NCBI GenBank assembly: GCA_038040325.1
Contig: JBBPIM010000001.1
Span: 1 to 64,000 of the forward strand
Direction of reading: 5' to 3'
Length of the DNA stretch: 64,000 nt
DNA from: Mayfieldus profundus
Lineage (GTDB): Bacteria > Actinomycetota > Thermoleophilia > Solirubrobacterales > 70-9
Below are positions 37,601 to 46,540 of this stretch, piece by piece. The notes under the pieces were generated by a model that saw only the letters and a list, made by a program, of their open reading frames with translations, searched no databases and had not been told where the DNA came from. How positions within the stretch are numbered: position 1 is the first letter of the stretch; each line of letters opens with the position of its first letter. A program made the translations under genes and the position numbers.

Positions 37601-39094
37601 TCACCTCTCCACCACGACCCGCAGGGTGTTGAGCTCGCGGTCGCTGGCGCCGCGCACGAAGCCGCCGTGGGCGACGCTCTCGGCGACGAACTGCAGGGTT
37701 TCCGCGGTGAGCCGCTCGCCCGGCAGCACGTTGGGGATCCCCGGCGGGTATGCGGCCAGGCTCTCGGCGGCGATCCGATCCCGTGCCCCGGCGAAGGGCA
37801 CGACCTCCTGCGGGCCGAGGAACGCCTCGCGCGGGGTCAGCTCCAGCGGCCCCCAGGGCGGCGGGAGAGCGAACTCGGGATGCTCCTCAGGCTCTGCGCC
37901 TCCCATCTCCTCGACCGCGTGGCGCAGCGCCCGCACCAGCCGCTCTCCCTGCGGGGCGGCGGGGGCGCCCATCCCGAACACGGCCACCGCGACATTCTCG
38001 GAGAACAGCTCGAAGTTGATGTCGTCCAGCTCGCGCGCCACAGTGGCCAGACGGTAGCCCGTGGCGCCGGTGCCGCGCACGTCGATCGACAGCCGCAGCG
38101 GGTCCCAGCCCGCCACCCCGGCGCGCCCGGCCAGCCGCTCGTCGAGCACGTCCAGCCCGGGGATGCCGCGGATCTGCTCGCGGGTCCGCTCCAGCGCGGC
38201 GAGCGTCTCGCCGAGCAGCTCGCGCCCGTGCCGGGCGGCCTGGCGGCGCGCCGCGTCGAGTGAGCCGGAGAGGAGCCCGCTCGGGCTGGTCGTCTCGACC
38301 AGGCTCACGCAGCGGTCCACGACGTGCTCGTCGAGGCGCTCGCCGGCTCCGAGATGCAGCATCGCCGCCTGCGTGAGGCTGCCCACGATCTTGTGGGTGG
38401 AGGAGACCACCAGGTCGGCCCCGGCCGAGATCGCGTCGGCCGGCAGATCCGGGTGGAAGCGCAGATGCGCGCCCCAGGCCTCGTCGACGATCAGCGGCAC
38501 GTCATGGGAGTGGGCGGCCTCGGCGAGGCCGGCCAGGTCAGCGCAGGCACCGAAATAGGTGGGCGAGACGGCCAGCGCTCCGACGGCCCGCGGGTTTTCC
38601 GCCAGCGCCCGGTCCAGCTCCTCGGGGGTGAGGCAGTGGGCGACGCCGAGCTCGGGGTCCAGCTCGGGCGAGACGAAGCGAGGGCGCATCCCGCTAAGAA
38701 CGAGGGCGTCGATCACCGACGAGTGGATGTTGCGCTGCACCACCAGCTCCGAGCCCGAGTGGGCGAGGGCGAGCACCGCGGCGTGGTTGCCCTGCGAGGC
38801 CCCGCTGATCAGAAACCAGCTGCGACGGGCCCCCCAGGCCTCGGCGGCGAGCCTCTGGGCCTGCTCCAACGGGGTGGGCTCGGCGCCCTGCTCGCCCGGC
38901 CCGGCGGTGATCACGTCGATCCCCTCGATCAGCGCCGGGACGTCATGCCGCAGGCCCTCCTCGCCGACCAGGGCGCGAAGTGCCGGGTCGGCGCCCGGCC
39001 CGCCCTTGTGGCCGGGGATGTGGAAGCGGCCGGGATCGCGGGCTGCGTAGGCGAGCACCGCGTCCAGATACGGGGTCGAGTCCTGGTTTGACAC
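37601..39094 (-). CDS. speA: Orn/Lys/Arg decarboxylase, PLP-dependent (probably arginine decarboxylase)
   Basis: The 497-residue protein is of the fold-type-I SpeA group: HIPGHKGGPGADPALR near the N-terminus, SGASQGNHAAVLALA (phosphate loop), IVDEAWGAHLRFH (Asp binding the PLP nitrogen) and SSTHKIVGSLTQAAML with the PLP Lys. A C-terminal small domain follows (PREAFLGPQEVVPFAG, AYPPGIPNVLPGE). It decarboxylates a basic amino acid. Linkage to agmatinase points to arginine, although lysine or ornithine cannot be excluded. The C-terminal motifs are those of the Gram-positive SpeA proteins of about 480-490 residues. Confidence 0.85.
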   Translation of the reverse strand: MSNQDSTPYLDAVLAYAARDPGRFHIPGHKGGPGADPALRALVGEEGLRHDVPALIEGIDVITAGPGEQGAEPTPLEQAQRLAAEAWGARRSWFLISGASQGNHAAVLALAHSGSELVVQRNIHSSVIDALVLSGMRPRFVSPELDPELGVAHCLTPEELDRALAENPRAVGALAVSPTYFGACADLAGLAEAAHSHDVPLIVDEAWGAHLRFHPDLPADAISAGADLVVSSTHKIVGSLTQAAMLHLGAGERLDEHVVDRCVSLVETTSPSGLLSGSLDAARRQAARHGRELLGETLAALERTREQIRGIPGLDVLDERLAGRAGVAGWDPLRLSIDVRGTGATGYRLATVARELDDINFELFSENVAVAVFGMGAPAAPQGERLVRALRHAVEEMGGAEPEEHPEFALPPPWGPLELTPREAFLGPQEVVPFAGARDRIAAESLAAYPPGIPNVLPGERLTAETLQFVAESVAHGGFVRGASDRELNTLRVVVER

Positions 39095-39153
39095 CGAGGC
39101 CGAGTGTATGACCGGCGCCTGGCCGTGGCGGCGCGATCCGGGCGGGGCGGTCG

Positions 39154-39159
39154 TAGACT
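39154..39159 (+). promoter_or_regulatory. -10 element of leaderless promoter for amidase
   Basis: TAGACT, nine bases before ATG 39169, without a Shine-Dalgarno. Confidence 0.5.
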
Positions 39160-39168
39160 CGTCCGCCG

Positions 39169-40611
39169 ATGGCCGTCGCCACCGCAGCGCTGCCGATCAC
39201 CGAGAGCTCCGCGCGCCAACTCGCGGAGGCGATTGCCGCGCGCGAGGTCGCCGCGCGCGAGGTGGTCGAGACCCACATCGAGCTGCTGGAGCGCAGCGGA
39301 ACCAACGCAATCGCCGCCGACCGCTACGAGCAGGCTCGCGAAGAAGCCGACGCCGCCGACGCCCGGATCGAGGCCGGCGAGAGCGACCTGCCGCCGCTGC
39401 TGGGGGTGCCCTGCACGATCAAGGAGTCGATACGCGTCCGCGGAATGCCCAACTGCGCGGGCCTCGTCTGCCGGCGCGACTTCCGCAGCGAGGAGACCGC
39501 CCCCGCCGCGCAGCGGCTGATCGACGCCGGTGCGATTCCGCTCGGGGTCAGCAACGTCTCCGAGCTGACCATGTGGCTCGAGTCGGACAACCGCGTCTAC
39601 GGCCGAACCAACAACGCCTACGACCGGAAGCGGATCGCCGGCGGTTCGTCGGGAGGCGAGGGCGCGGCGATCGGCTCCGGCGGCTCGCCGATCGGGCTGG
39701 GCTCCGACATCGCCGGCTCGATCCGCATGCCCGCCTTCTTCAACGGCGTCTTCGGCCACAAGCCCTCGCCCGACATCGTCCCCGACACCGGGATGTTCCC
39801 GAGCACCGGCGGCGAGGCGGCGCGGCTGCTGACGATGGGGCCGCTGTCCCGGCGCGCCGAGGACCTGATGCCGTTGATTCGGATCATCGCCGGGCCTGAC
39901 GGCCAGGACCAGCGCACGCGCGACGTCGAGCTGGGCGACCCGGACGAGGTTTCGCTGGACGGGCTCGACGTGATCCTCAGCGAGCACGCGTCGTTCCTTC
40001 CCACCAAGCGCGAGCTGCGCGAGGCGCGCGAGCGAGCTGCGGGGGCGCTGGCCGCCGCCGGGGCGCGGGTGCGGCGCGAGGACATGAAGGAGCTGCGGCG
40101 CGCCCTGGAGCTGTTCCTTGTGGCGCTGCAGGACGGCGCCGACGTCAGCGTGCGCGACATCATCGTCAACGAGGGGGGCACGCCGCCCACCTTGCGGACC
40201 GCGTTCCGGCGCGGCGGCCCGTACACGATCCCGACCCTGCTGCTGCTGGCGGCCGAACGGATCGGAGAGCGGATGCCGGAGATCCAGACCCGCCGCGCGC
40301 TGGCGGCAGCCCGCAGCGTCTCCGAGCAGGTCACCGGCGTGATCGGCGGCGGCGTGCTGCTGCATCCGTCGCACGCGCGGGTCGCCCCGCGCCACTCGAC
40401 GACGATCGGACAGACCTGGCTGATCACGCCGACTGCGGCCTTCAACCTGCTCGGCCTACCGGTGACGCAGGTGCCGCTGGGCCTCAACGCCAAGGGGTTG
40501 CCGCTAGGCGTGCAGGTGGCGGCCGGCCCTGACCGCGACCACGTCACCATCGCGGTGGCGCTGGAGCTGGAGCGGGTGTTCGGCGGCTGGGTTCCGCCCT
40601 GGCGAGCCTAG
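39169..40611 (+). CDS. amidase-signature family hydrolase
   Basis: The 480-residue enzyme shows the amidase signature: Lys in PCTIKESIRVRG, the cis-Ser loop AGGSSGGEGAAIGSG and the nucleophile Ser in SDIAGSIRMPAFFNGVFGHK. The Ser-cisSer-Lys triad is thus complete. N-terminal helices (SARQLAEAIAAREVAAREVV) are standard. It hydrolyses an unknown carboxamide in the cytosol. It sits between the decarboxylase operon and the first polyamine-type transporter, which would fit acylated amine or agmatine-derived amides, but that is only a guess from context. Confidence 0.87.
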   Translation: MAVATAALPITESSARQLAEAIAAREVAAREVVETHIELLERSGTNAIAADRYEQAREEADAADARIEAGESDLPPLLGVPCTIKESIRVRGMPNCAGLVCRRDFRSEETAPAAQRLIDAGAIPLGVSNVSELTMWLESDNRVYGRTNNAYDRKRIAGGSSGGEGAAIGSGGSPIGLGSDIAGSIRMPAFFNGVFGHKPSPDIVPDTGMFPSTGGEAARLLTMGPLSRRAEDLMPLIRIIAGPDGQDQRTRDVELGDPDEVSLDGLDVILSEHASFLPTKRELREARERAAGALAAAGARVRREDMKELRRALELFLVALQDGADVSVRDIIVNEGGTPPTLRTAFRRGGPYTIPTLLLLAAERIGERMPEIQTRRALAAARSVSEQVTGVIGGGVLLHPSHARVAPRHSTTIGQTWLITPTAAFNLLGLPVTQVPLGLNAKGLPLGVQVAAGPDRDHVTIAVALELERVFGGWVPPWRA

Positions 40612-40666
40612 GCGCCGTGCGGCGGCGAGCCGCTTATCAGCAAGCCGGGTCTCGGGTTCGGCCACC

Positions 40667-41518
40667 TCAGGCTCCCGCGACCCCGGGCGCCATCACAGGC
40701 TCGCCCTCGGGCTCGGGGCGCACCGCGGCCAGCCGCTCGGCACGGCGCTGCTGCCAGATCACCAGCAGTATGGCGATCGCCGTGACGATGAACAGCATCG
40801 TGGCAATCGCGTTCACCTGAACCGGGATGCCGCGCAGCGCGACCCCGAACACGTAGAGCGGGAACGTGACGGTGGTGCCGGAGTTGAAGTTGGAGATCAC
40901 GAAGTCGTCGATCGAGAGGGCGAAGGCGAGCAGGGCGGCGGCGATCACGCCGGGCAGGATCAAGGGCAGCGTCACGAAGCGGAAGGTCTGAAGCGGCGTC
41001 GCTCCCAGGTCGCGCGCGGCTTCCTCGAGGCTGCGGTCAAAGCCGATCAGGCGCGACCGCACCACGACGACCACGAAACTGATCGAGAACATGACGTGCG
41101 CAATCAGCAGGGTGGTGAATCCGAGCGCGATCGTGTAGATGATGAACATCGACAGCAGCGCCGCCCCCATCACAATCTCGGGCGTCGCCATCGGCAACAC
41201 GATGAGCAGATTCGTCGTGCGGCGGCCGAAGAACTGGTAGCGGACGAGGGCCACCGCCATCAGCGTCCCGATCGCGGTCGCGATCAGGGTCGACAGGGCC
41301 GCCAGCTCCAGCGAGGTGCGCAGCGCATCGTTCAGCTCCTCGATCGCGAAAGCGTTCTCCCAGTACTCGAGTGTGAAGCCGTTGCTGATGGCGAAGTTGA
41401 TCTTGTCCTTCGGTGTCTCCGCGAATGAGAAGACCGCGATCACCCCGATCGGGATCAGCATGTACAGCACCGCGAGCCCGGCGTATATCCGCAACGCGTT
41501 TCGCCGCAGCCATGCCAT
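40667..41518 (-). CDS. ABC transporter permease, polyamine type (PotC-like), copy 1
   Basis: The 283-residue protein has six membrane helices and the EAA loop EEAARDLGATPLQTFRFVTL that contacts the ATPase. The N-terminal segment ALRIYAGLAVLYMLIPIGVI and sequence order match PotC. It begins with a TGATG overlap with the PotB-like gene. Together with the genes to 44760 it makes a complete importer for spermidine/putrescine-type amines. Confidence 0.87.
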   Translation of the reverse strand: MAWLRRNALRIYAGLAVLYMLIPIGVIAVFSFAETPKDKINFAISNGFTLEYWENAFAIEELNDALRTSLELAALSTLIATAIGTLMAVALVRYQFFGRRTTNLLIVLPMATPEIVMGAALLSMFIIYTIALGFTTLLIAHVMFSISFVVVVVRSRLIGFDRSLEEAARDLGATPLQTFRFVTLPLILPGVIAAALLAFALSIDDFVISNFNSGTTVTFPLYVFGVALRGIPVQVNAIATMLFIVTAIAILLVIWQQRRAERLAAVRPEPEGEPVMAPGVAGA

Positions 41519-42384
41519 CAGGTGCGCTCCTCCTCCTCGCCCATGAAGGCGTCGGTGCCGGCGAGGCGGATGTAGACCAGGACCACTACGAGGATCAGGG
41601 CCATCATCAGGAATGAGAGGGCAGCCGCCTCCGGGTAGTCCCGCTCGAACAAGTACAGGGACTGGATCTTGTTGCCGATCATCGCCTGGCTCGTCCCGCC
41701 GAGGATCGTCGCGTTGACATAGTCGCCAAACGCGGGGATGAACGTGAGCAGGACTCCGGCGACGATGCCGGGGGCGGTGAGTGGCAGCGTCACCCGGAGG
41801 AATGCCTGCGTCGAGGACGAGTAGAGGTCCTTGGCCGCCTCGACCAGGCGCAGGTCGAGGCGCTCGATGCTGGCGTAGATCGGCAGGATCATGAAAGGCA
41901 GGAAGTTGTAGGTGAGGCCCGCGATCACGGCGCCTGAGGTGGCGAGCACCCGTCCGTCGTCGGGCACCAGCTGCATGTACTGGAGCACGTCGACGATTGG
42001 GCTCTGGTCGGCGAGGATCGTCTTCCAGGCGATGGTGCGGATCAGGTAGGTGGTGAAGAAGGGGGCGATGACCGCGAAAAGGAGCAGGATCCGCCAGCGG
42101 GGCGATGCCTGGGCGATCGCGTAGGCGAGCGGATAGGAGATCAGCAGCGCCAGGATGGTGGCCAGGCCCGCGTACCAGCAGGAACGAACGATCTGCTCCT
42201 CGTTGCCTTGCAGCGAGTCGGGGAAGTTCGAGAACTGCCAGTCGAAGACGAAGCCCGTCTCGAAGGTCCCCGATCGGAGCGCCAGCTCGCCCATGAAGTA
42301 CATGGGCACGATGAAGAAGAGCAGCAGCCAGACCGCCCCCGGCGCCAGCAGCCAGTAGGGGATGAACCGGCGGCCGATGGTCAA
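41518..42384 (-). CDS. ABC transporter permease, polyamine type (PotB-like), copy 1
   Basis: The 288-residue protein has six membrane helices, YWLLAPGAVWLLLFFIVPMY at the start, and the EAA loop VEAAKDLYSSSTQAFLRVTL. FFTTYLIRTIAWKTIL is the helix typical of PotB. It pairs with the PotC-like permease, whose start it overlaps by one base. The gap to the binding-protein gene upstream is 59 bases. Confidence 0.87.
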   Translation of the reverse strand: MTIGRRFIPYWLLAPGAVWLLLFFIVPMYFMGELALRSGTFETGFVFDWQFSNFPDSLQGNEEQIVRSCWYAGLATILALLISYPLAYAIAQASPRWRILLLFAVIAPFFTTYLIRTIAWKTILADQSPIVDVLQYMQLVPDDGRVLATSGAVIAGLTYNFLPFMILPIYASIERLDLRLVEAAKDLYSSSTQAFLRVTLPLTAPGIVAGVLLTFIPAFGDYVNATILGGTSQAMIGNKIQSLYLFERDYPEAAALSFLMMALILVVVLVYIRLAGTDAFMGEEEERT

Positions 42385-42443
42385 AGCCGAGGCCTCTTCC
42401 CTCGGGGCTTATCCGCCTTGGCCGCCGGCACTCCCTAGCTCCT

Positions 42444-43595
42444 CTAGCCGGTTACCACGTCCTGGAAGGCCTCGGTGACGTCCTGCTGGTCCTGCGCGCT
42501 TCCCGGCGGATTCGGGTCCGCCGAACAGCCCCGCGTCAGGGACGGGGGCGGGAAGATCAGCTCGTTGTTCCCGAGCTCGGGATCCCGCTTCACGAGGATC
42601 TCCTGGACGCCGGCCACCGGGGTGACGTAGTTGACGTACGCCGCGATGTCGGCTTGCACCTCGGGCCGGTAGACGAAATTCATGAACGCAAGCGCCGCGG
42701 CGGTATTCGGCGCACCGACGGGGATCACCATCTGGTCGAAGAAGGTGTCGCATGCGTCGGTGGGCTTGCGCCACTCCACGCTCTCGCGGCCGATCAGCGA
42801 TGCGTCGCCGGACCAGCCGATCGCCGCGACGACGTTTCCGGAGGTCAGGTCCTCCGTGTACGAGTTGTCGGCGAAGCGGCGGATCTGGCCCGAGTCGGCC
42901 GCGTCCTTGAGGAAAGCGATCGTATCCAGCCACTCCTGCTTGGACGCGTTCGAAGGATCGATCCCTCGATACTGCATGACCAGGGGAACGGTGTCGCGCA
43001 TCTCGTCGAGGAACGTGATCCTGCCCTTGTACTTGGGATCGAAGAGATCCTCGATCGACCGGATCTCCGGAGCTTGTGCCGTATCGACCCAGATCCCGGT
43101 GAGACCGCCCTGCCAGGGGATCGAGAACTTGCGCCCGGGGTCCGATTCGGACTTCTCGAACGCCGGCAAGATGTTTTCGAACACGGTTTGGAGGTCGTCG
43201 TGTGAGAACTCCTCCAGGTAGCCCAGGTCGTACATCTGCTTGGCCAGCCAGTCGGTGACGACGAACAGGCTGCGCTCGCCGGACTGCCCCTGATCCAGCT
43301 GCGGCTGGAGCTTGCCGAAGAACTGGACGTTGGAGGTGATGTCCTCGATGTAGCTGACGTCGACTCCGTAGCGCTCCTCGAACTCGGCCACAGTCCCGTT
43401 CTTGCCAGGGTCGATGTAGCCGGGCCAGCTGGAGATCGTGACCTCGCCCGTCGGCTTGCCCCCCTTGGCGGTCGTGACCTTTTCGTCGCTGCCGCCTCCG
43501 ACCGTATCCCCGCCGCCGCAGGCGGCAATCAACACCGCGGCCGCAAGCATCAGGGCCGCCACGATCAGCGTCCGAATCGTCCTTGTTTCGCTCAC
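42444..43595 (-). CDS. polyamine-type substrate-binding lipoprotein (PotD-like), copy 1
   Basis: The 383-residue protein starts with a lipoprotein signal peptide (LMLAAAVLIAACGGG, lipid Cys near residue 26). The mature part is a periplasmic-binding fold of the PotD family: VTISSWPGYIDPGKNGTVAE, VDVSYIEDITSN, IPWQGGLTGIWVDT, FLDEMRDTVPLV, and VAAIGWSGDASLIG. It would capture putrescine, spermidine or a related amine outside the membrane. It lies between the ATPase and the permease genes, an order seen in other actinobacterial pot operons. Confidence 0.88.
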   Translation of the reverse strand: MSETRTIRTLIVAALMLAAAVLIAACGGGDTVGGGSDEKVTTAKGGKPTGEVTISSWPGYIDPGKNGTVAEFEERYGVDVSYIEDITSNVQFFGKLQPQLDQGQSGERSLFVVTDWLAKQMYDLGYLEEFSHDDLQTVFENILPAFEKSESDPGRKFSIPWQGGLTGIWVDTAQAPEIRSIEDLFDPKYKGRITFLDEMRDTVPLVMQYRGIDPSNASKQEWLDTIAFLKDAADSGQIRRFADNSYTEDLTSGNVVAAIGWSGDASLIGRESVEWRKPTDACDTFFDQMVIPVGAPNTAAALAFMNFVYRPEVQADIAAYVNYVTPVAGVQEILVKRDPELGNNELIFPPPSLTRGCSADPNPPGSAQDQQDVTEAFQDVVTG

Positions 43596-43617
43596 TGTTC
43601 CTCTCCTGTCTGTTCTG

Positions 43618-44760
43618 TCATGTCTGTGTCAAAGCCTGTTCTGCGGGTGCCGCCTCGGTGGTCGGCGACTCGCGCACCAGGTGCATGTGTTCGGGTTGCC
43701 AGCTCAGCCTCACCCGCGCGCCGCCGCCGGGCAAGCCCTGCCGCGCGGCCTCGTCGGCATTGGGATAGAGCACGGTCATCCGCACGTCGCTGCCGAGGTC
43801 GACGACTATCTGGGTCGAGGTGCCGAGGTAGAGCGAGCTCTCCACCGTGCCCTCGACGCTGGGAAGTTCTCTGTCTCCGCCTTCCGCCGCGAGCTGCAGC
43901 TTCTCCGGCCGCACCACCGCGAAGCAGCGCTCGCCGGGGCGGAACCCGTTCAACTCCGAGCTGCGAACGGTCGGCCCGTTGTCAAGGCGTATCGCCCCGT
44001 TGGTCTCGACCGTCGCGGGCATCAAGTTCGAGACCCCGATGAACCCGGCGACGAAAGTGCTCGCGGGCCTTTCGTAGACTTCCTCGGGGTCGGCCACCTG
44101 CTCGACGTGGCCGCGGTTCATGACCGCGATCCGGTCCGACATCGTCAGCGCCTCCTCCTGGTCGTGGGTGACGTAGAGGAAGGTGATTCCGACATCGCGC
44201 TGGATCCGCTTCAGCTCCACCTGCAACCCTTTGCGCAGCTTCAGGTCCAGTGCGCCGAGCGGCTCGTCGAGCAGCAGCACCTTGGGAAGGTTGACCAGAG
44301 CGCGCGCCAGCGCGACGCGCTGCTGCTGCCCGCCGGACAGCTGGGCGGGCCTGCGCTTCGCTTCGGCAGCGAGCCCGACGCGATCGAGCTCCTCCGCGAC
44401 GCGGCGGTCGATCTCGGCGCCGCTGACCTTCTTGCGCCGCAGGCCGAAGGCCACATTCTCCTCGACGCTGAGGTGCGGGAACAGCGCGTAGCTCTGGAAG
44501 ACGGTGTTGGTGGGCCGCTTGTGGGCGGGGAGCCCGGCGACATCGGCGCCCTCGATCAGCACCTCGCCGGCAGTGGGCTGCTCGAACCCGGCCACGACCC
44601 GCAGCGTCGTCGTCTTGCCACATCCGCTTGGCCCGAGCAGGGTGAAGAACTCGCCGCGGCCGATGTCGAGGTCCAGCTCGTCGACGGCCACCACCTCGTC
44701 GAAGCGCTTGGTGACGCTTCTCAGCTCGACGCTCGGTGTTTGCTCGATTTGTTCAATCAC
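43618..44760 (-). CDS. polyamine-type ABC transporter ATPase (PotA-like), copy 1
   Basis: I start at GTG 44760 (380 residues): GGAGGT lies six to seven bases before it, whereas GTG 44775 lies before the SD. Motifs are Walker A GPSGCGKTT, Q-loop NTVFQSYALFP, signature LSGGQQQRVALARAL, Walker B VLLLDEPLGALD and the switch His in VTHDQEEALT. A C-terminal TOBE domain (VVRPEKLQLAAEGGD) is typical of PotA/CUT1. It energises the PotB/PotC pair. A remnant of an amino-acid permease lies 20 bases upstream on the same strand. Confidence 0.9.
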   Translation of the reverse strand: MIEQIEQTPSVELRSVTKRFDEVVAVDELDLDIGRGEFFTLLGPSGCGKTTTLRVVAGFEQPTAGEVLIEGADVAGLPAHKRPTNTVFQSYALFPHLSVEENVAFGLRRKKVSGAEIDRRVAEELDRVGLAAEAKRRPAQLSGGQQQRVALARALVNLPKVLLLDEPLGALDLKLRKGLQVELKRIQRDVGITFLYVTHDQEEALTMSDRIAVMNRGHVEQVADPEEVYERPASTFVAGFIGVSNLMPATVETNGAIRLDNGPTVRSSELNGFRPGERCFAVVRPEKLQLAAEGGDRELPSVEGTVESSLYLGTSTQIVVDLGSDVRMTVLYPNADEAARQGLPGGGARVRLSWQPEHMHLVRESPTTEAAPAEQALTQT

Positions 44761-44780
44761 CCCCCAGACCTCCACACCAG

Positions 44781-44912
44781 TTATAGCGCTGGAGCTTCAT
44801 TTGACCCCCTCACACACCGGCCGAGAGCGCCGGTCTTCAGCCCCTTGTCGCCCTTCTTGGCTCCCGCGCCGCCGCCGGCCGCACCGGGTGCTGCGATCGA
44901 AGCACTCTCCAT
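44781..44912 (-). pseudogene. 5' remnant of an APC-family amino-acid/polyamine permease (43-residue ORF)
   Basis: An ORF with a strong AGGAGG site starts at ATG 44912: MESASIAAPGAAGGGAG then AKKGDKGLKTGALG. The KGLKxGALG motif is the typical start of actinobacterial APC permeases, where it continues into the first helix (LLSSVVIGVASTAP). Here it breaks off and ends with RCVRGSNEAPAL. The permease body is missing and the PotA gene begins 20 bases later. Most likely a deletion joined the old permease front end to the transporter operon. A functional leader peptide is the alternative. Confidence 0.6.
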
Positions 44913-45148
44913 GCCACTCCTCCTGATCGGCGCCGCGCCCAACGCGCCACGCTCCAGCGAGGCTAAGCGGCGCACCCGGCGGAAGCAAGTGGCGAATGCC
45001 CCAAAAACCCTGGCCGGGGTTGTACATTCTGTACAAGTAGCAGGCCGAGACTTGACCGTGCGACCACTTGCGTTCCTGCCGTTGCGGCTCTAGCGTTATC
45101 CACAACGTCGTAGGCGAGGCTCAAGGCTGAGAGGGAAGGAGGTCGCCG
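44913..45148. other. 236-base divergent regulatory region
   Basis: The region separates the transporter operon (minus) from the amine-catabolism operon (plus). It contains the 17-base palindrome at 45020, a plus-strand TAGCGTTAT-like -10 near 45092, and a GGAGG site nine bases before ATG 45149. No gene is supported inside it. Confidence 0.55.
45020..45036. promoter_or_regulatory. perfect palindrome, candidate operator
   Basis: TTGTACATTCTGTACAA is a perfect 7-3-7 inverted repeat placed between the two divergent operons. TACATT within it could be a -10 box, so a bound regulator would block transcription. The PucR-type regulator encoded at 46541 is the obvious local candidate, without proof. 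Confidence 0.6.
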
Positions 45149-46531
45149 ATGGCGACAGCCCCGCAGACAACCGCGAAGGCAACCGATGCGAGCCTCCAGG
45201 AGCTCGCCAAGCGACATCTCTGGATGCACTTCACGCGCCACGGCGCCTACCGGGACGCCGAGGTGCCGATCATCGCTCGCGGCGAGGGCTGCTACGTCTA
45301 CGACGAGCACGGAAGGCGTTACCTCGACGGACTTTCGGCGCTGTTCTGCGTCAATGCCGGGCACGGACGCTCGGAGATCGGGGAGGCGATGGCCCGTCAG
45401 GTGGGTGAGCTCGACTTCTTCACGGTGTGGAGCTACGCCCATCCACGGGCGATCGAGCTGGCCGCTCGCATCGCCTCCCTGGCTCCGGCCGGCCTGGAGC
45501 GCGTCTTCTTCACCTCCGGCGGATCCGAGGCCGTCGAGTCGGCGTTGAAGCTGGCGCGCAACTACCACCGGGTCAAGGGCAGCGGGCACAAGACGAAGGT
45601 GATCGCCCGCGAGATCGCCTATCACGGCACCTCGCTGGGGGCGCTCTCGGCCACCGGCATCCCCGGGTTGCGCTCGCAGTTCGAACCGCTGACTCCTGGA
45701 GGCTGCCATGTCCCCAACACCGACAGCTACCGCTGGCCGGCCGACCGCGACCCGCTCTGGGCCGCCGACCAGATCGAGGAGCGGATCGTCTTCGAGGGAC
45801 CGGAAACGGTTGGCGCGGTGATCCTCGAGCCGGTGCAGAACGCGGGTGGCTGTATCCCGCCGCAGGAGGGCTACTTCCAGCGGGTGCGCGAGATCTGCGA
45901 CCGCCACGACGTGCTGCTGATCTCCGACGAGGTGATCTGCACCTGGGGCCGTATCGGCCACTGGTTCGGCAGCGAGCGCTACGGCTACCTGCCGGACATG
46001 ATCACCACCGCCAAGGCGCTGACCTCGGCCTACGCGCCGATGGGGGCCCTGATCGTCTCCGACGAGGTCGCCGAGCCGTTCATGAGCGAGAAGGGGATGT
46101 TCGCCCATGGCTTCACCTTCGCGGGCCATCCGGTGGCCGCCGCTGCGGCGCTGGCCGCCATCGACATCTACGAACAGGAGGACCTCAGCGGGCACGTGCT
46201 GCGCAAGGAGGCAGAGTTCCGCGAGATGCTGGAGAGCCTGCGTGAGATCCCGATCGTCGGTGACGTGCGGGGCGCGGGCTTCTTCCAGGCGGTCGAGCTG
46301 GTCAAGGACCAGGACACCAAGGAGGGCTTCACCGACGAGGAGTCCGAGAATCTGCTGCGCGGCTTCCTTTCGGGTGAGCTGTTCCGGCGCGGGCTGATCT
46401 GCCGCGCCGACGACCGCGGCGACCCGGTGGTGCAGCTGGCACCGCCGCTGATCGCCGACACCGAGCAGTTCTCGGAGATTCACGAGGTCCTCCACGACGT
46501 GCTCAGCGCCGCCGCGGAGCGCTCGTTGTAG
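45149..46531 (+). CDS. class-III PLP aminotransferase (putrescine/GABA/omega-amino acid type)
   Basis: The 460-residue protein carries the class-III motifs: LDGLSALFCVNAGHG, FFTSGGSEAVESALKLAR, the signature LLISDEVICTWGRIGHWFGS, and the PLP Lys in MITTAKALTSAYAPMG. WMHFTRHGAY near the start is typical of putrescine-pyruvate and omega-amino-acid-pyruvate transaminases. With the aldehyde dehydrogenase of the same operon it would convert putrescine to 4-aminobutanal and on to GABA. The alanine dehydrogenase in the operon suggests pyruvate as amino acceptor. A GGAGG precedes the ATG. Confidence 0.87.
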   Translation: MATAPQTTAKATDASLQELAKRHLWMHFTRHGAYRDAEVPIIARGEGCYVYDEHGRRYLDGLSALFCVNAGHGRSEIGEAMARQVGELDFFTVWSYAHPRAIELAARIASLAPAGLERVFFTSGGSEAVESALKLARNYHRVKGSGHKTKVIAREIAYHGTSLGALSATGIPGLRSQFEPLTPGGCHVPNTDSYRWPADRDPLWAADQIEERIVFEGPETVGAVILEPVQNAGGCIPPQEGYFQRVREICDRHDVLLISDEVICTWGRIGHWFGSERYGYLPDMITTAKALTSAYAPMGALIVSDEVAEPFMSEKGMFAHGFTFAGHPVAAAAALAAIDIYEQEDLSGHVLRKEAEFREMLESLREIPIVGDVRGAGFFQAVELVKDQDTKEGFTDEESENLLRGFLSGELFRRGLICRADDRGDPVVQLAPPLIADTEQFSEIHEVLHDVLSAAAERSL

Positions 46532-46540
46532 GGGCTGCCC

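Noticed and set aside
44913..45148. Minus-strand frame running from 46831 through the aminotransferase
   Set aside because: It is antisense to the aminotransferase and shows no domain; its part in this gap lacks start and RBS.
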